64,000 bases of DNA from Rapana venosa (taxonomy: Eukaryota > Mollusca > Gastropoda > Neogastropoda > Muricidae). This document shows, one piece after another, positions 20,108 to 31,900 of this stretch. The translations under genes were made by a program, and so were the position numbers. The stretch is from assembly GCA_028751875.1 (NCBI GenBank), contig CM054165.1, forward strand, positions 30,306,078-30,370,077, read 5' to 3'. Each line of letters starts with the position of its first letter. Within the stretch, counting starts at the first letter, position 1. The notes under the pieces are model-generated. The model ran no database searches. It worked only from the letters and a program-made list of their open reading frames with translations, and was not told where the DNA came from.

Positions 20108-20440
20108 GATCAAAGCAGGATGGTTAAGACCTTTTCCTGCCAACAAGTCAACCATGAGGTTCTGGGCTCAATTCCCAGCCTCGCCCTTTCTTCTCAGTTT
20201 GACTAAAAAATCGAACTGAGTGTCAAAGTCCTTCGGATGAGATTATAAACCGAGGCCCCGTGTGTGAACGCATGCAGAAAATCCTGCACACACACACACA
20301 CACACACACCACACACACACACACACACAACACACACACACACAAACACACACACACGACAAAAACCTGTTCCGCCTTTTAGGAAGAGTAGGCCATTATA
20401 AGCCGGTAGGAGCGATTGAAAAGGTTTTTTTTAAATTGTA
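20108..20440 (+). mobile_element. SINE type B with internal (CA)n
   Basis: The head GCAGGATGGTTAAGACC and GGTTCTGGGCTCAATTCCCA (box B mutated) is followed by TCCTTCGGATGAGATTATAA and GTGTGAACGCATGCAGAAAA. A (CA)n array at 20,285-20,360 then interrupts the body, which resumes with CCTGTTCCGCC and GAAGAGTAGGCCATTATAAG. A degraded copy with the array at the same place lies at 41,640-42,000. Confidence 0.85.
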
Positions 20441-20715
20441 TGCAGACATGTGTCATGTTTAGACAGCATCCCGGAGGTCGGAATGCGGCCACCTATATGG
20501 TGGGATACAGCATCGTTCTGGCAACTCCAGAAACAGCACTGGAACCATGTGTATTGGTGATTGCCTTTCCAATGGACCATTCCAGCGACGTGGAGGGGGG
20601 AGGGGGCTGGGGGGGGGGGGGGGGGTCTACTGCGCTGGTAACAGCTTGCCCTCCATACTTACTTACCCAGGCTTTGCCTCTGGAGTATAAACACCTAGAG
20701 CGCAACTCCATAGTC
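20441..20715. other. Spacer with a long G run
   Basis: No gene. G-rich tract at 20,596-20,626; in the second copy (42,180-42,200) it is also a G run. Confidence 0.6.
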
Positions 20716-21050
20716 TTACGGGACTGACGGATGCCTAAACCACTTCATTGTCTCTTGCAAAACACTTTTTTGCTCTGTGTGAACAGAGTCCATTTTGCTC
20801 GTCTTTGCTATGGACCTATTGTAGAACTTGTGAAAAGGTCTAGCATTTGTCCACATAGCCATCTTGAGAGAGTCTCCAATAGTAGCTCCATGTCTCAGTA
20901 TTGCTGAAGATGATGCCCTTTTAAAACTACAGGAAGAGAAATCCTCAATCCCTGCCTTACCAAGGACAGTTTTCAACCATCTAGCACTTGCAACATTTGA
21001 TGCTGGCCCATAATTATGGCCCAACATAGAACAGTATCAACCTGTCACAT
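20716..21050 (-). pseudogene. Tyrosine recombinase C-terminal fragment (DIRS/Crypton-like)
   Basis: The minus strand encodes A-R-W-L-K-T-V-L-G-K-A-G-I, a region at the place of the H-x-x-R box (S-F-K-R-A-S-S-S-A-I), then M-W-T-N-A-R-P-F-H-K-F-Y-N. This order matches the C-terminal catalytic part of tyrosine recombinases found in DIRS/Ngaro retroelements and Cryptons. The tryptophan and the presumed nucleophile tyrosine are present; the box histidine looks lost. About 100 codons are open, but no N-terminal half is recognised, so it is a fragment. A second copy with frameshifts lies at 42,290-42,640. Placement among tyrosine recombinases is inferred. Confidence 0.68.
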
Positions 21051-21827
21051 TTTATCTGATCAAAAATAAACTATACTTTTTGACATACTCATTAAAACAA
21101 TTCATGACACACAACCCTTTTTCTTGCTCAAATTCACCAAACCTTAACTGATCACCCTACCACTTGTACCCTCTTTTTACCCATTCTCTGTCTGTATAAC
21201 TGCTGACAAAGCACTGCATGTGGTGTTAACTACACTACAACATTGCCCTAATTCATAAAGGTGTGCAAGGCATTCTAACACCACATCCATAGACGCACAG
21301 GAGGGACTTTTGTTCCTCTCAGCTCAGAAAACTTTCCATCTTCTGAGGTAAGTGGCATACTGTTTCTGTGTGGTCCCTCTTACATGCTGCACGCATGGTG
21401 TCACAAGTTGTGTAATGATGTTGATGTGTTCGGGTTGCTTCCCTTATAACTCGACTGTAACCAGCTGTAGTTTGGCGTTTTAAGAGAGTGAGGACTGATG
21501 TTGTGAGGAAGACACTGTATGTTCTTGGGAGCTCAGAGGACACCTCACCCCCTACCAACTTCCCTTAGCTTGTGGGAGGACAGACTTCAGTCTCTCCATC
21601 AGGGACACAGGGCACACCTCTGTGTTTATTAACAAATCCCTGGTTACCCTTATCACGGACTGGTCGGTTACCTGCTTAGGAGGTGGGATAGGGGTGGTGT
21701 TTCAGTCTCTGTGTCCCAGGGGTGCTTATCCACGTGCACACCCCATACTTTTGAGGGAGAGGTGTGGGAAGTACCACTAGAGGAACCTGTCTGTTCCCTC
21801 ATCATTGGGAATTCAGTCACAATAGCT
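21051..21827. other. Well-read spacer shared with 42,650-43,414
   Basis: No gene is recognised. This stretch and 42,650-43,414 are both clean and nearly identical, with only scattered single-base differences. It is the best place to judge how similar blocks 1 and 2 really are. Confidence 0.6.
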
Positions 21828-22150
21828 GACGGGATAGCCTTAGTGGTTAGAACATTGCGCTCGCGATCTGACGACCCGGGTTCGATTCCCGTTCAAGGGG
21901 ATATTTTCCCCTGGTGTTAACATCAGTGCGGACTCCACTCTCCCCCAAAAGTCTTTCGGATGAGACTATAAACCGAGGCCCCGTGTGCGAACGCACGTAG
22001 AACATCTTGCGCACACGTTAAATCCTGTCGCTGTTCTAGGAGGGCTATTGTGTCCCGGTGGGAACAGACAGATTTACAAAACCGATCCCAAGGGGACAAG
22101 AAGTAAAAAAAAAGCAAATACTCTTATTCCTTATTTTCGATATAGAAGAA
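21828..22150 (+). mobile_element. SINE type A, full length
   Basis: Box A TAGCCTTAGTGG and box B GGTTCGATTCC, then the standard body. Quality worsens after about 22,020, where bases are lost relative to the copy at 43,415. Confidence 0.9.
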
Positions 22151-22206
22151 TATAAGAAAAAAAAGGGCCTACTAAAATATAGCGCTAACAAATTTCCCAT
22201 TTTTTA

Positions 22207-22262
22207 TCATCATCATTATTTTATTATTATTATTATTATTATTTTATTATTATTTTTTTTTA
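22207..22262. repeat. (ATT)n microsatellite
   Basis: ATT/ATC array with inserted T runs. It matches 43,803-43,842. Confidence 0.9.
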
Positions 22263-22392
22263 AAACTCGCGATGTGGCCCCTGACTGCAGCTTCTATGGG
22301 ACAATGGCCAAAAAAATTAGAACCCAACCCCAAGGGTTAGAGAGAAAACCACAAGGGGTCGATTCAAGGTCGACAGTATTGAGACTTGATTT

Positions 22393-22600
22393 TTTTTTAA
22401 AAACGAGGATAATGGAATAAAACTATTGTTTTTTACACCCCGTCCCCGTGTGTATGCGGTTTTTGAAAAATTTTGTCATCTTTTCCCCACCGGCACACAA
22501 TGGCCCCTCTTTTCGAAAAGCGGAACAGGATTTAAGTGGCGCAAATTTTCTGCATGGTTCGCACACGGGGCCCCGGTTTTTCTACCCGAAGGACGGGAAC
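22393..22600 (-). mobile_element. SINE type A body, inverted, degraded
   Basis: Reverse-strand body with TATGCGGTTTT, GGCACACAATGGCC and TCGCACACGGGGCC. With the SINE at 21,828-22,150 it forms an inverted pair. The clean version is at 43,985-44,190. Confidence 0.8.
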
Positions 22601-22744
22601 AAGAAAGGAGAGAGACCCTTTTGCTTTGTAAAAAGGGGCCCCCTCGTGGGACTCTAGGACCGAGCACGGTCTTTGAGGGTAGGTGCGGCCCCCTGGGTGC
22701 AATTGGGGTGTCCAAGGAAGTCCTAAAACCGAAAGGTCCCCCAA

Positions 22745-23135
22745 AACCAAATTTTGAATAGTTCATCGATTAAGTAAAAAGCATGACATAGACTTATTGA
22801 AATAAAAGTTCCAAACCCATCAACAATTGAAAGCAAATAAAAATTTAACTTTAAAAAACAGACTTTATTAAATAAAGCTTATTTTGTAAAAACGTTGTCA
22901 ATGGAAAGTACCCCCGAAGTCACCAAAATTTCAAAATCTTAAGCATAAGAAAAATTATTACTAATATTTCGGGACCCACAAAGTTTTTTACAAAAAAGCT
23001 TTTTCTCGGTAGTGATTTTGGAAAGATCCCAAACCCTTTTAAAAAATGTACAAAAACAAAAATCATTTAAGACACAGCAAAAAGTAATTTAATGCATAAA
23101 GCGAGGCTGACTTAAAGTAAATTACCATGCTTTTT
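22745..23135 (+). pseudogene. CR1-group LINE C-terminal fragment, degraded copy
   Basis: Matches 44,375-44,790 stretch by stretch but with lengthened runs and lost bases. Frames are not readable here; see the clean copy for the protein evidence. Confidence 0.6.
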
Positions 23136-23269
23136 TAAAATGACAACTTTTTTGCCCCCCTAACTTGTTTCAGGGGGTTTTATATGATTCGAAAAATTAC
23201 CCCAGTTTCCGCTGTTTATGGTTGAGGGGGAAGGCCTTTATTAAGGTTTTGGGGTAATGTAATTGAAAG

Positions 23270-26060
23270 GGGTTTGGAGCCTTTCATTGGGAAGACTATG
23301 GGGGTGGCTTAGGGTTTACTTTGGTCAGGTGGGGTGTGGCTGCCCAGTCCCCAGGGGAATGCAGACAGTCCCTTTTGGTAGAGAGACAGATGAAGTTAAA
23401 AATTGGCAGTCCCCGGGCTAGCCTTTCTTCTTCTTTTTTGCCTGGTGGAGCAAGTTCTTTTTGAACTTGGACGACTTTCTGCCAGCGTCCCCAGGTGACG
23501 TTAAAGGGGGTGTTGTTCCCAATTTTTCGTCATGTTAGGGTTTTTAAGTCCTCTTTCATTGTCTTTGAAAAGCAGCTGTAGTCTGCCTGTGGGTTTTTCC
23601 CCTGCCCAAGTTTTCCACGAGGGGTTTTTAAAAGGATTTGTCCGTTACCTGGAAAAAACATGGCTAACCCGTACATTCTCGTTTCGAGCGGTACATGCGG
23701 TAACCCAGTTCTTTCCAGGACAGTGTTTTTGGGGACCTTGTCCCCCCAGGTGATGTTCGGATGGTTGGAGGCAAAACATAGAAAACATTGAACTTTTGAC
23801 TTGTTGGGGCAGCAAAGTCCAGCCGCGTAAGGGGGTGTCACGATGCAGGCCTGAAATTGGGGATCTTTGTGTGCTCAGTCAGTTTTGCTGTTTCCATGCT
23901 TTCTTTGTCAGTTGGCATTTTTGGTGTGCTGTGCAAATGCACTTTTGAGCTCCCAAGTGAGAGGGGTTGGATATTTAAGCCCAGGTACAAAGTAAAAGGA
24001 TGACACCCAGTTCAGGGTCATTGATGTGATACGGGGGAAAGTCAACATCCTCCCCAAAGATTGGTTTTCCTCAAGTAAGGTAACCCTGAATTTTTGGCAG
24101 ACTTCAAAAGCAAATCATGACTGCTTGGGGTCTCAGTGAGTGGGGCGGTTATGCTGGTCGTTGCAAAGGGGAAATCACACTGGCACCCAGTGCTTTGGTC
24201 TTGGCTTTGTTGGAGAGGTTGAAGAGTTTCGGTGGGGTGTTCGGAGGTGATACCTTCAGCGCAGGACAAAAAGCGTGTTTCGCATCAAGCAAAGAATATT
24301 CCAAACGGGTGGAGCAAGGATGCAACCCGTTTCACTTGTCCCTAGTTGAAGGAACGACGTTGGCTGTCAAAGATGACGGTACTTTTTTATGTCTTTGTGT
24401 AATGATCTCTGATGTGAGGGTTTGGGGGAATTGATTGGGGAAGGTCTTGAATAGGCCCCCCCCTACTGACAGACCAAAGCCTTTGGGGATCTTTAAGGCA
24501 ACCCTCTTTGTCCTGAAAATTGCTTGAGGGAGAAATCATGTCGAAGTGGATGTGTTTGGGCCGAAAACTGACTACGATTCGGGTACACTTGCCTGCAAGT
24601 ACCTGGAGCCTCTTAACATACTTTTTGGGAAAGACTTTCCCCAAAAATGTCACCTTGTTTTTCTATAGTGGGGCGATGTTAGCATCCCCCATGTCTTGTG
24701 TACTTCATCCAAAAAAAAGGAGGGATTTATGAATTGGTGTGAGTGTCCTTTTCAGACTTCGTACTTTTGGGGGCAGTACCATTTTCTAGGGCCTTGCCCG
24801 AGGAGAGTCCGGGGGTTCGATGGTTACTATGGGGCTCTCGTCCAGTGTTCAAGTTCTGGTAGGGGACTTTGTGGATTCATGCACTTCTGGCCCACATTTT
24901 TTCCCTTTGCATTTAAAAGGGCAGGGAGTGTTTTTTCCCCGCCTCCCTCTGTTGTTTTCTGTTGGAACCCCTCCCCTACTGATTTTAAAGGGGGAGTTAT
25001 ATTTTCGTTGGGCCCCGTGCTATTGGGCCCATCATACATGCCTTGAGTTGCGTGTCAGCTCGATCTGAAACTGGGAGCCCCAGAAGTCAAAAGTCATTGG
25101 GGCATTGCCCGGCACACTGCGGAATTGCTGCAAGGAAAATGGGGGAACCTGGGGGTTTCTGCTCGCTGGGGTTGGGGTTTTTATACTGTCAAGGTTTTTT
25201 TGATTGTGGTTCATTTTCTGAATTGCGCTTCGAACAATCAGCTGATTGCTGGCTTTTTTGCCAAAAGGGGGACTGGCGGCATTGGACAGCATTCTGAAGT
25301 GTTCCCTCATCTTGGGGATTTTCAGTGGTGGGCAGGGGGAGTATTCTCACTACACGTACTACTCCTCCCCTTTTTTTGATAGCATGTTTTGTTGGTGTCG
25401 AGCGAGGTTGCCTCCTTTCCCGTGCGGGGCAGTTTTCCCTGGACTTCAATTGCCTGCACACCAAAAAATGGTCGTGTCACAATCCCCCGCTTGGTGTGAG
25501 AGTGATCTTTTAAACTGGAAAGGTTGACACATTGGTGGATCAGGTCAAGTATGCCAGTGTTTGGATCATGGGTCCCAGGAGACTCGATGTAGGTTCTGTT
25601 GAAGAAGGTGTTTTGATGCACAGCCCGATGACAGCAAAAACCCAGCAGGGGCTGGTATCCTTTTTTCATTTCCCCCCGTGCCCAATACCCCGGATGGGCC
25701 AGGGAGTTGTGGTCAAAATACTTGGGCGAAATCCCCGGTGATGAACCTTTTTGTGTTTTTGTAGGAATTCTCCTTAGCAGCACGTGGTCGTCATAAAACG
25801 TTTTTGTTCTTTCTGTGGTTTCCAAAGTTGGGGGCGCCCGGCATATAGACTGATGGGCCCGAGGATTTTGGAGTTGGAGAAGGCGGATAGCGCTTTCCTT
25901 TGTGGTGGGATTAGGTCCCCGCAACTGTTTCTAAATGCAAAACCCCCACCAGTTCTCTGCCCCGCTGATGGTTTTTCCCCGCGAACGGGGGGACGTCCTC
26001 TTTCACAGATCTGTTTCTGGGAGCCTGGTTTCTTTAAGGGCCGATGCCACCCGCAGTCTG
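23270..26060 (-). pseudogene. LINE family 2, endonuclease-RT debris, error-rich
   Basis: The right part matches the clean fragment at 44,945-45,866: the R-K-T RT block lies near 24,060-24,120 and G-Q-G-K-type tail pieces at 23,560-23,650. Leftwards on the minus strand the copy continues into sequence that the other block lacks, up to about 26,060. A 200-residue open frame at 25,322-25,924 lies in that part, but I cannot assign it to a domain. Homopolymer noise breaks every frame. Confidence 0.55.
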
Positions 26061-26084
26061 CTCGCCTTGTCCAAGAAGCTGGTT

Positions 26085-26180
26085 TGCGAGCATATTACTG
26101 CATGCATACATAATACATAAAAACAAATCATACATACAAACATAATACAAACATAAACCTACATACCGACAGACAGACAA
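26085..26180. repeat. (TACA)n-like microsatellite
   Basis: CATACATAATACATAAAAAC-type repeats. Matches 51,045-51,165. Confidence 0.8.
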
Positions 26181-26229
26181 AAAAGAAAAAAAATGAAAAA
26201 ATAAAGAAAAGGAATACATTTTTTGACAC

Positions 26230-26475
26230 AAAAAATCGAATGAATGTCAAAGCCCTTCGGAGGGAGACTAAAAACCGAACCCCGTGTTCGAACGCATGTG
26301 AACATTTGCGCAAACTTTAAATTCTCCCCCCCGCTTTTCGTAAGAGTAGCCCCTTTGTGTGCTGGTGGGAACGGTTGGCCCCAAAAATTTTTAAAAAACC
26401 CGCTTTACAAAACGGGGGAATGGAGGGTAAAAACAAAAAGAGTGCAAATTCCTTTTTTCGTCGAAAAAAAAAGAA
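26230..26475 (+). mobile_element. SINE body fragment, error-rich
   Basis: TCGAATGAATGTCAAAGCCCTTCGG links the type B linker to the shared body; GTTCGAACGCATGTG and CGTAAGAGTAGC follow. The head is missing. Confidence 0.7.
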
Positions 26476-26749
26476 TAAATAAATAAAAAAAAAAAATAAA
26501 TAAATTTAAATAAACATACAGAGTGTCCCACTTAACATGCTTTACTTATTAGGGCATGTCGGGACCCACCGTCGCACTGCCTTCACACATTTAAACAGAC
26601 AAGATAGTGGCCCAGACAAAAAACCCGCCATACACGGACAGATTTTAACCCTTGGGAAGGGGCCCTTAATAATTAATATATTTTATATTTTTATTATTTT
26701 AAAATATAAAATTTTTATATATAAAATTTTCCAGGAGAGAGGGAGAGAA

Positions 26750-26935
26750 AAAATAGATAGATAGATAGTTTGATAGATAGATAGATAGATTAAAAGGATG
26801 GGTTAGAGGTGGATGGAGGGAAAGGAGGGAAATTGGATGGAGGGAGGGGAATGGATGGATGGATGGAGGGAATAGATAGATGGGATAGATATGTTTAGAT
26901 AGTTAGATAGAAGATAGTTAGATAGAAAAGATATT
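26750..26935. repeat. (GATA)n and (GGAT)n microsatellites
   Basis: ATAGATAGATAG, then GGATGGAGGGA units and TAGATAGTTAGATAG. Counterpart of the clean (GATA)n at 51,471-51,540. Confidence 0.85.
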
Positions 26936-26949
26936 TCAACCCTTTCATT

Positions 26950-28275
26950 TACCCTTTCATCACAAAAATCATAAAACTTTACACAGGGTACGGGAGTAGT
27001 GCTGTCAGTGTCACTGAGGGGCAGCAGCACCCAACACCCACCCTAGGATCCCAACGTCAGACATACTTCCCCCGGGAAGCTGATATGTTTTCCCACTATT
27101 CCCCCGGGACAGTTGGGGATGGAGGCTGTGGGGGGAAAAACTGGGGGCCAAAGCAGTGGAGTCAGTCTGTCCCCCTTCTGTGAATGGATGAGAGGGAGTT
27201 TTTGCTGTTGGGAAAACGTAAATCCACTTAGCGGTGCGTACAAGAATAGTCTCACTAAAAACACTCATTAAAGATGTGCGTAGCTCGGCGGTTTGATGTC
27301 GCTGTCAGGGAAAGACAAAAGAACAAAGCTTTCTTCCCTTCTCCTCTGGCACTCTCTGATGCACACGCATTTTGTAAAAGAAAATCGTTTAGCGAAAAAG
27401 TTGTTAAAAGAGAAAGTTGTGAACGAGTCCACCTTCAGGATCTGTCATTGCCATACAGAATGTGGAGAGAAGTTGCCCGGGGAGGTGATAGGTTTTTTAT
27501 CAACAGGGGAGGGGAAACCCCAAAATTTCTTTTTAGGTTTGTTGAAGGATTTTTTGATAGTGTTGTTTAGGGGAGAGGGGTTTTGGGGTTGTATTATTGT
27601 AATTGTAAAATACTTATGCTTTTGTTTTATTGAAATAGGGGGCCCAGGGGAGAGGGCAGAAATAGTATTTTAACACACACCCACACACACACACCCCAAA
27701 ACACACACAAAAAAAACCCCCCAAAAACACACACACAACACCCCCCCCCCCCCCCCCACACTCAAAACAAAACAACCCCACACACACAACACACACACAC
27801 CCCCACACACACACACCACACACAAAACACACCCCACACACCACCCCTCTAGGGAAAATAGGGAGGCGGTAGAATAACAGCGGTCTCTCAGTTAACTGTG
27901 TTGTTGCAGAGCTGTTCTCCGGGCCCGTGTTGGTGGGGGCAGGACAGACGGGGGCGGGATTTCTCCCCGGCCCCCGGGGTTTCTAAAGGGCCAGGGTCCC
28001 CTTTTCCCCCCAGTGTGACAGCGTTCAGCAGGGATTTGGCAGTGGAGGGACGCGGTTTTTTGTTTTGCCCCAAAGGAGCAGTGCCCCAGGTGTGGGGAGG
28101 GTTGCCCCAAAGCGGGAAGGACACAGCCCCGGGGGGCCGGGGCCCTTTGTCCAAAATGCTGACAGTGGAGCTTTTTCCTTTTCCTTTACCCAAAGGGGAT
28201 GTCCTGAATCCTCCCGTCCCCCACACAGAATGTTCCCAATGTGGAAACGGGGAAGTCACCCGATGTTTCTGGTAG
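26950..28275. other. Conserved block G, copy 1 (error-rich)
   Basis: Matches 51,560-52,601 and in part 61,605-61,985. Landmarks are GTGCTGTCAGTGTCACTGAG, CAACGTCAGACATAC, ACAGTTGGGGATGGAGGCTG and GTTGTTGCAG before GAGCTGTTCTCC. The last looks like a splice acceptor, but the following frame resembles no protein I know and is not consistent between copies. A (CA)n/poly-C tract fills 27,672-27,845. Confidence 0.5.
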
Positions 28276-28282
28276 GCGGAAT

Positions 28283-28378
28283 TTAATAATAATAATAATA
28301 ATAATAATTAATACTTTAAATGTATGTAAATTTATATAGGGGTGAATTTGAAAAGAAACAAATCAAACCCGCTAAAAT
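28283..28378. repeat. (AAT)n plus AGCGCT-type short repeat
   Basis: AAT array at 28,283-28,306, then TATATAGG...AAACAAATCAAACCCGCT, the short repeat of 1,376-1,440 with errors. Confidence 0.65.
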
Positions 28379-28394
28379 TGAAATTTTTTTTTAC

Positions 28395-28605
28395 GGGGAT
28401 AATGGAAAAAAACATCATGTGATTTTTTACATCCGCCCCCGTGTGGACCCGGTTTTTTGTTTTTTTTTCCCCTTCTGTTCCCCCCGGGCCCCAAAACCAA
28501 TGGCCTCCCCTTTTCGAAAAAGGGGACAGGTTTAAAAAAGGGGTGGCAAGATGTTCTGCATGCGTTCCCCACACGGGGCCCTCAGTTTTTAGTTAATCCG
28601 AAAAA
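28395..28605 (-). mobile_element. SINE type A body, inverted, error-rich
   Basis: GGATAATGG, TTACATCCGCCCCCGTGTG, AAGATGTTCTGCATGCGTTC and CACACGGGGCCCTC in reverse order of the body. Directly flanked by the AGCGCT repeat, the same order as at 11,320-11,615. Confidence 0.75.
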
Positions 28606-28949
28606 ATTATAAAGGGCGAGGGTTTTGGGAGAAAAAAGGGTTGACAGGTTTTAGGGGTTTCTGGTTCTTAAACCCTGGCAGCCAGCACTAAAAAATGTGT
28701 ATGATGTTGTCATTTAAAAAATATAAAGTGCAGAGGGTTTGTGCTTACACAATGCCCAAAGAAAGGTCTTGGCCCTGACAGTGCGGCTTCAGCCCCCCCC
28801 CAAAGGACCCCCTGTCTGGGAGATTTCTCCCCTGGATTTTACTTGGGTTCCCCCCCACCCCCCCATCACAGTTTGGGATGGGATTTGTAAAGCAAGATGA
28901 ACAGCGATCTTTGGGGGGCCAAGTTTAAAACCTGTTTGCTTTGGGGAAA

Positions 28950-31900
28950 AAAAGGCCCCATAGCGTGCCCAGGGGGAAACAGATGACAACTTTTTTTTCT
29001 AAACCCCCAAAAAATTTCTTGCACCCCTAGTGTCGTTTTTTGATTTTTTGCTGGGGTTCAAATGCAGAAAACCTGGGGGCTGAAAAAATGGTGCCTATCC
29101 CAAAGTGTCACCATTGGTAAAACCTCACAGCTTACCCAAAGGGGAACCCAAAAAAAAAAATGTTTTAAACTAGAAAAATTTGTATTAATTTTGGTTATGG
29201 AAAACTTGCCCCAAAAAATCGGAAAGAAGTAAAAAAGTAGGTAAAGTTAGAGCCGTTTGGAATCCCTGGGGGATGGGGTGAATGAGACTAGTGTACAAAG
29301 TTTTGGGAATTTCTTGAAAACAGGGAAAAGGGGGGAGTGTTATCATGAGCTCTGATTTTCAGCTTTTGGGAAATGTTTTTGAAAATGTTGGGGTTTTTGG
29401 TGTTATAAACAGCAAAAAGGGTTTGGACTTTTTGGCCAAAAATTAAAGGTAATTGGGGATATTCCTAAATTTTAGGAAACCTGACGGGCCAAAAGTCACC
29501 TTTTATTTTTCTGGGGTTAGGGCCCCAGTGTTGAAAAAAAATGGTGAGTTTTTTAAAACCCAAAATTCATTTGCCAACCATTAATCCAATTTACTTTTTA
29601 AACCCTTGGGATGATGTCAAAATTTTTTGGACACCAGTGTCCCCAATTGCTTTTTTAGCATTTTGTTATGAAATTCTGAAAAAAAAAGCATGGAGGGTTT
29701 TTCCAAAAAGGGGCCCTTCACTTTCCCTTACATGCTGTGTTTACAAAAACGATTTGAGATCTTTTTGTTTTCCCCAAAATTTTTTTTTAGTGATTTTTTC
29801 CAATTCTCTAAAAGATCATTCTTGTTTTTTAAAAAACAAAGTTATTTTTTTCCCAAAAGAAAATAAAAGCAAAACTTAGAACACTATGATTAAGGTTTTT
29901 AAAACAAAAAAAATTTTTTAATTTTTTTTTTAAAAAAAATAAGTTCATTTTCCCTTTTGAAAATCCCAACTTTGTTGCCCCTTTTTTGCAAAAAGCGTAA
30001 AGTTTTAAACGTCCAGTTTTAACTTGTGATCGAAAACAGTCCCCAGTTTACTTATAGTTCAAAACTTTTTTCCCATTTCTTAAATTATGGAAAAATAATA
30101 TTTTGGGGTGTATGCCTGATCTTTGAAATCAAAGGAAGTTCTTTAGTTTTAGAAAATTTAGCCCCCAAAATAGGCCTTTCACCCGTGAAAGAATTTGGGT
30201 TGAAAAAAAGGGCCCAGGGTTTCAAAGAATGACCCGGTTAAGAGAAAAAGCACGGGCACTGGTCCTAAAACTTTCCAGGGGGGAAATTTTTTCATAGTGT
30301 TTGGGGGCAATCATGTGGATGGGTTTGGTCTAGAGGGGAAAAGCGCCTGCCCTAAAAAGCGAAAAGTGGGGTTTGGGAAAAGGGGTGCGTGGTTCGTACC
30401 CCCGTCGGGGGCCCGAAACTTTTCCCCCACCCAATTAGACCATGGTGGGGGTTGGGCCCTGGGCGTTTAGTTTTTTGGGAAATGAGACGATAAAAAAAGG
30501 TTTGTTTTTGTGTTAAAAAAAATTTTATGCAGGGCACGTAAAAGGCCCCACGGAAAACAAGGAGTTGTCCCTGGCAAAATTTTTTAGAAAAAAGCCCTTG
30601 ATGGGGAAAAAAGAAATCATTTGGCGACAAAAAACCAAAAAAAAGGTGGCGTGCTTTTTGTGGGGGACGTGTTTCCCCCGGGTGAGACCCGCCTGAATTT
30701 CACGCAGAAAAAATCTGGGAAAATTTAAATTTGGTAAAAATTTAAATAAAAAAAATAAATAATTGTTATAGAATGTACAGAAGGGGTTTGGGGGAAACAC
30801 CCTTTTGTGGAAAAACCAGTGCAGGTAAATTAACCCAATAAAGTTTTTGTTCCAAAAACATGCTGGGGGCCCTTTTGGGTTTTAAAAATTCAATCAGCAA
30901 AACGAAAAATTTGATTGTTAGGTCAAAGGTTAAAAAGTTTTTTTTTCCAAAAAAAATTGGGGCTGCATTGTATCGAAAATTGAACCAAAGTCAGTGAACA
31001 ATTTTCCCTTAATTGGGTGGAGTTTCATGGTGGCAAAATACAATTTGTTAAAAATGAATAGTTTGGCTTCTTCAAACCCCCCTTTTGGGGACCTGTACGC
31101 AAAATTTTTTGGGGGGTCAAGGTTTTTCTCTTGTAGGGAAAGAATGAGAGTTTTTTCAATTTTTTTTGCTTTTTAATCTTTTTTCATCACAAGGATGTGA
31201 GAGCTAAAAGGTTTAAAAAATAATTAGGCTGGGGAAGCTTGTGTTTCTTTGGTAGAGGTTTTTCATTGGAATTTTTCCAGAATTCAAAAAGTATCCAGTG
31301 AGGGGGGGAAATTAGGTTTTTGAAAAAACACGGGAAAAGTCAGTGGTGCAAAATTTTTAGGGTTCTTCCACATATCCCATCTGGGTCCAGGAGATTTGTT
31401 AATATTTATTCCCTTTAAGTGTTTACAGATAACTTTTTCTTCAACAAGGACACTTTTCCCAAAAAATTTTGAGTTTGCTTCAGGCCTTTAAATCTCCTCT
31501 GAGAAATCAAGTTTTAAAAAGCCACAAAAAAGAAAAAACAAACTTTTTTAAATTGGTTTTGGTCATTTGTTTATCCTTTCCCCTTGCACACTGATTTTTG
31601 GGACTTATTTTGGACGCTACCAGGGTTACTCCCAAATCACATTTTTACGTTTGGGTAATCGCTCTGTGTAGGGTCAAGGGGACTTGGAACCCAAATGTGA
31701 CAGGGTATCTTTTTCCTGATTTAAAGGCTGTCCCGGGGGCCCCCCCCTTTTAATGGAACTGTGGGACCCAGCGTGGCTGGCTTTTTTTGGGTCAAAGAAT
31801 TGGGCATGTGGCTGATTACACTTACTTCTTGATGTTGTTGTTGAAGCCAGTGTTTTAAAGGGAAATTCCCTGACATGATGAAAGGGACGTCTTTTTAAAA

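Noticed and set aside
21711..21920. 69-codon frame with a near-identical twin at 43,299-43,589
   Set aside because: It runs into the SINE head and its conservation only mirrors the block duplication.
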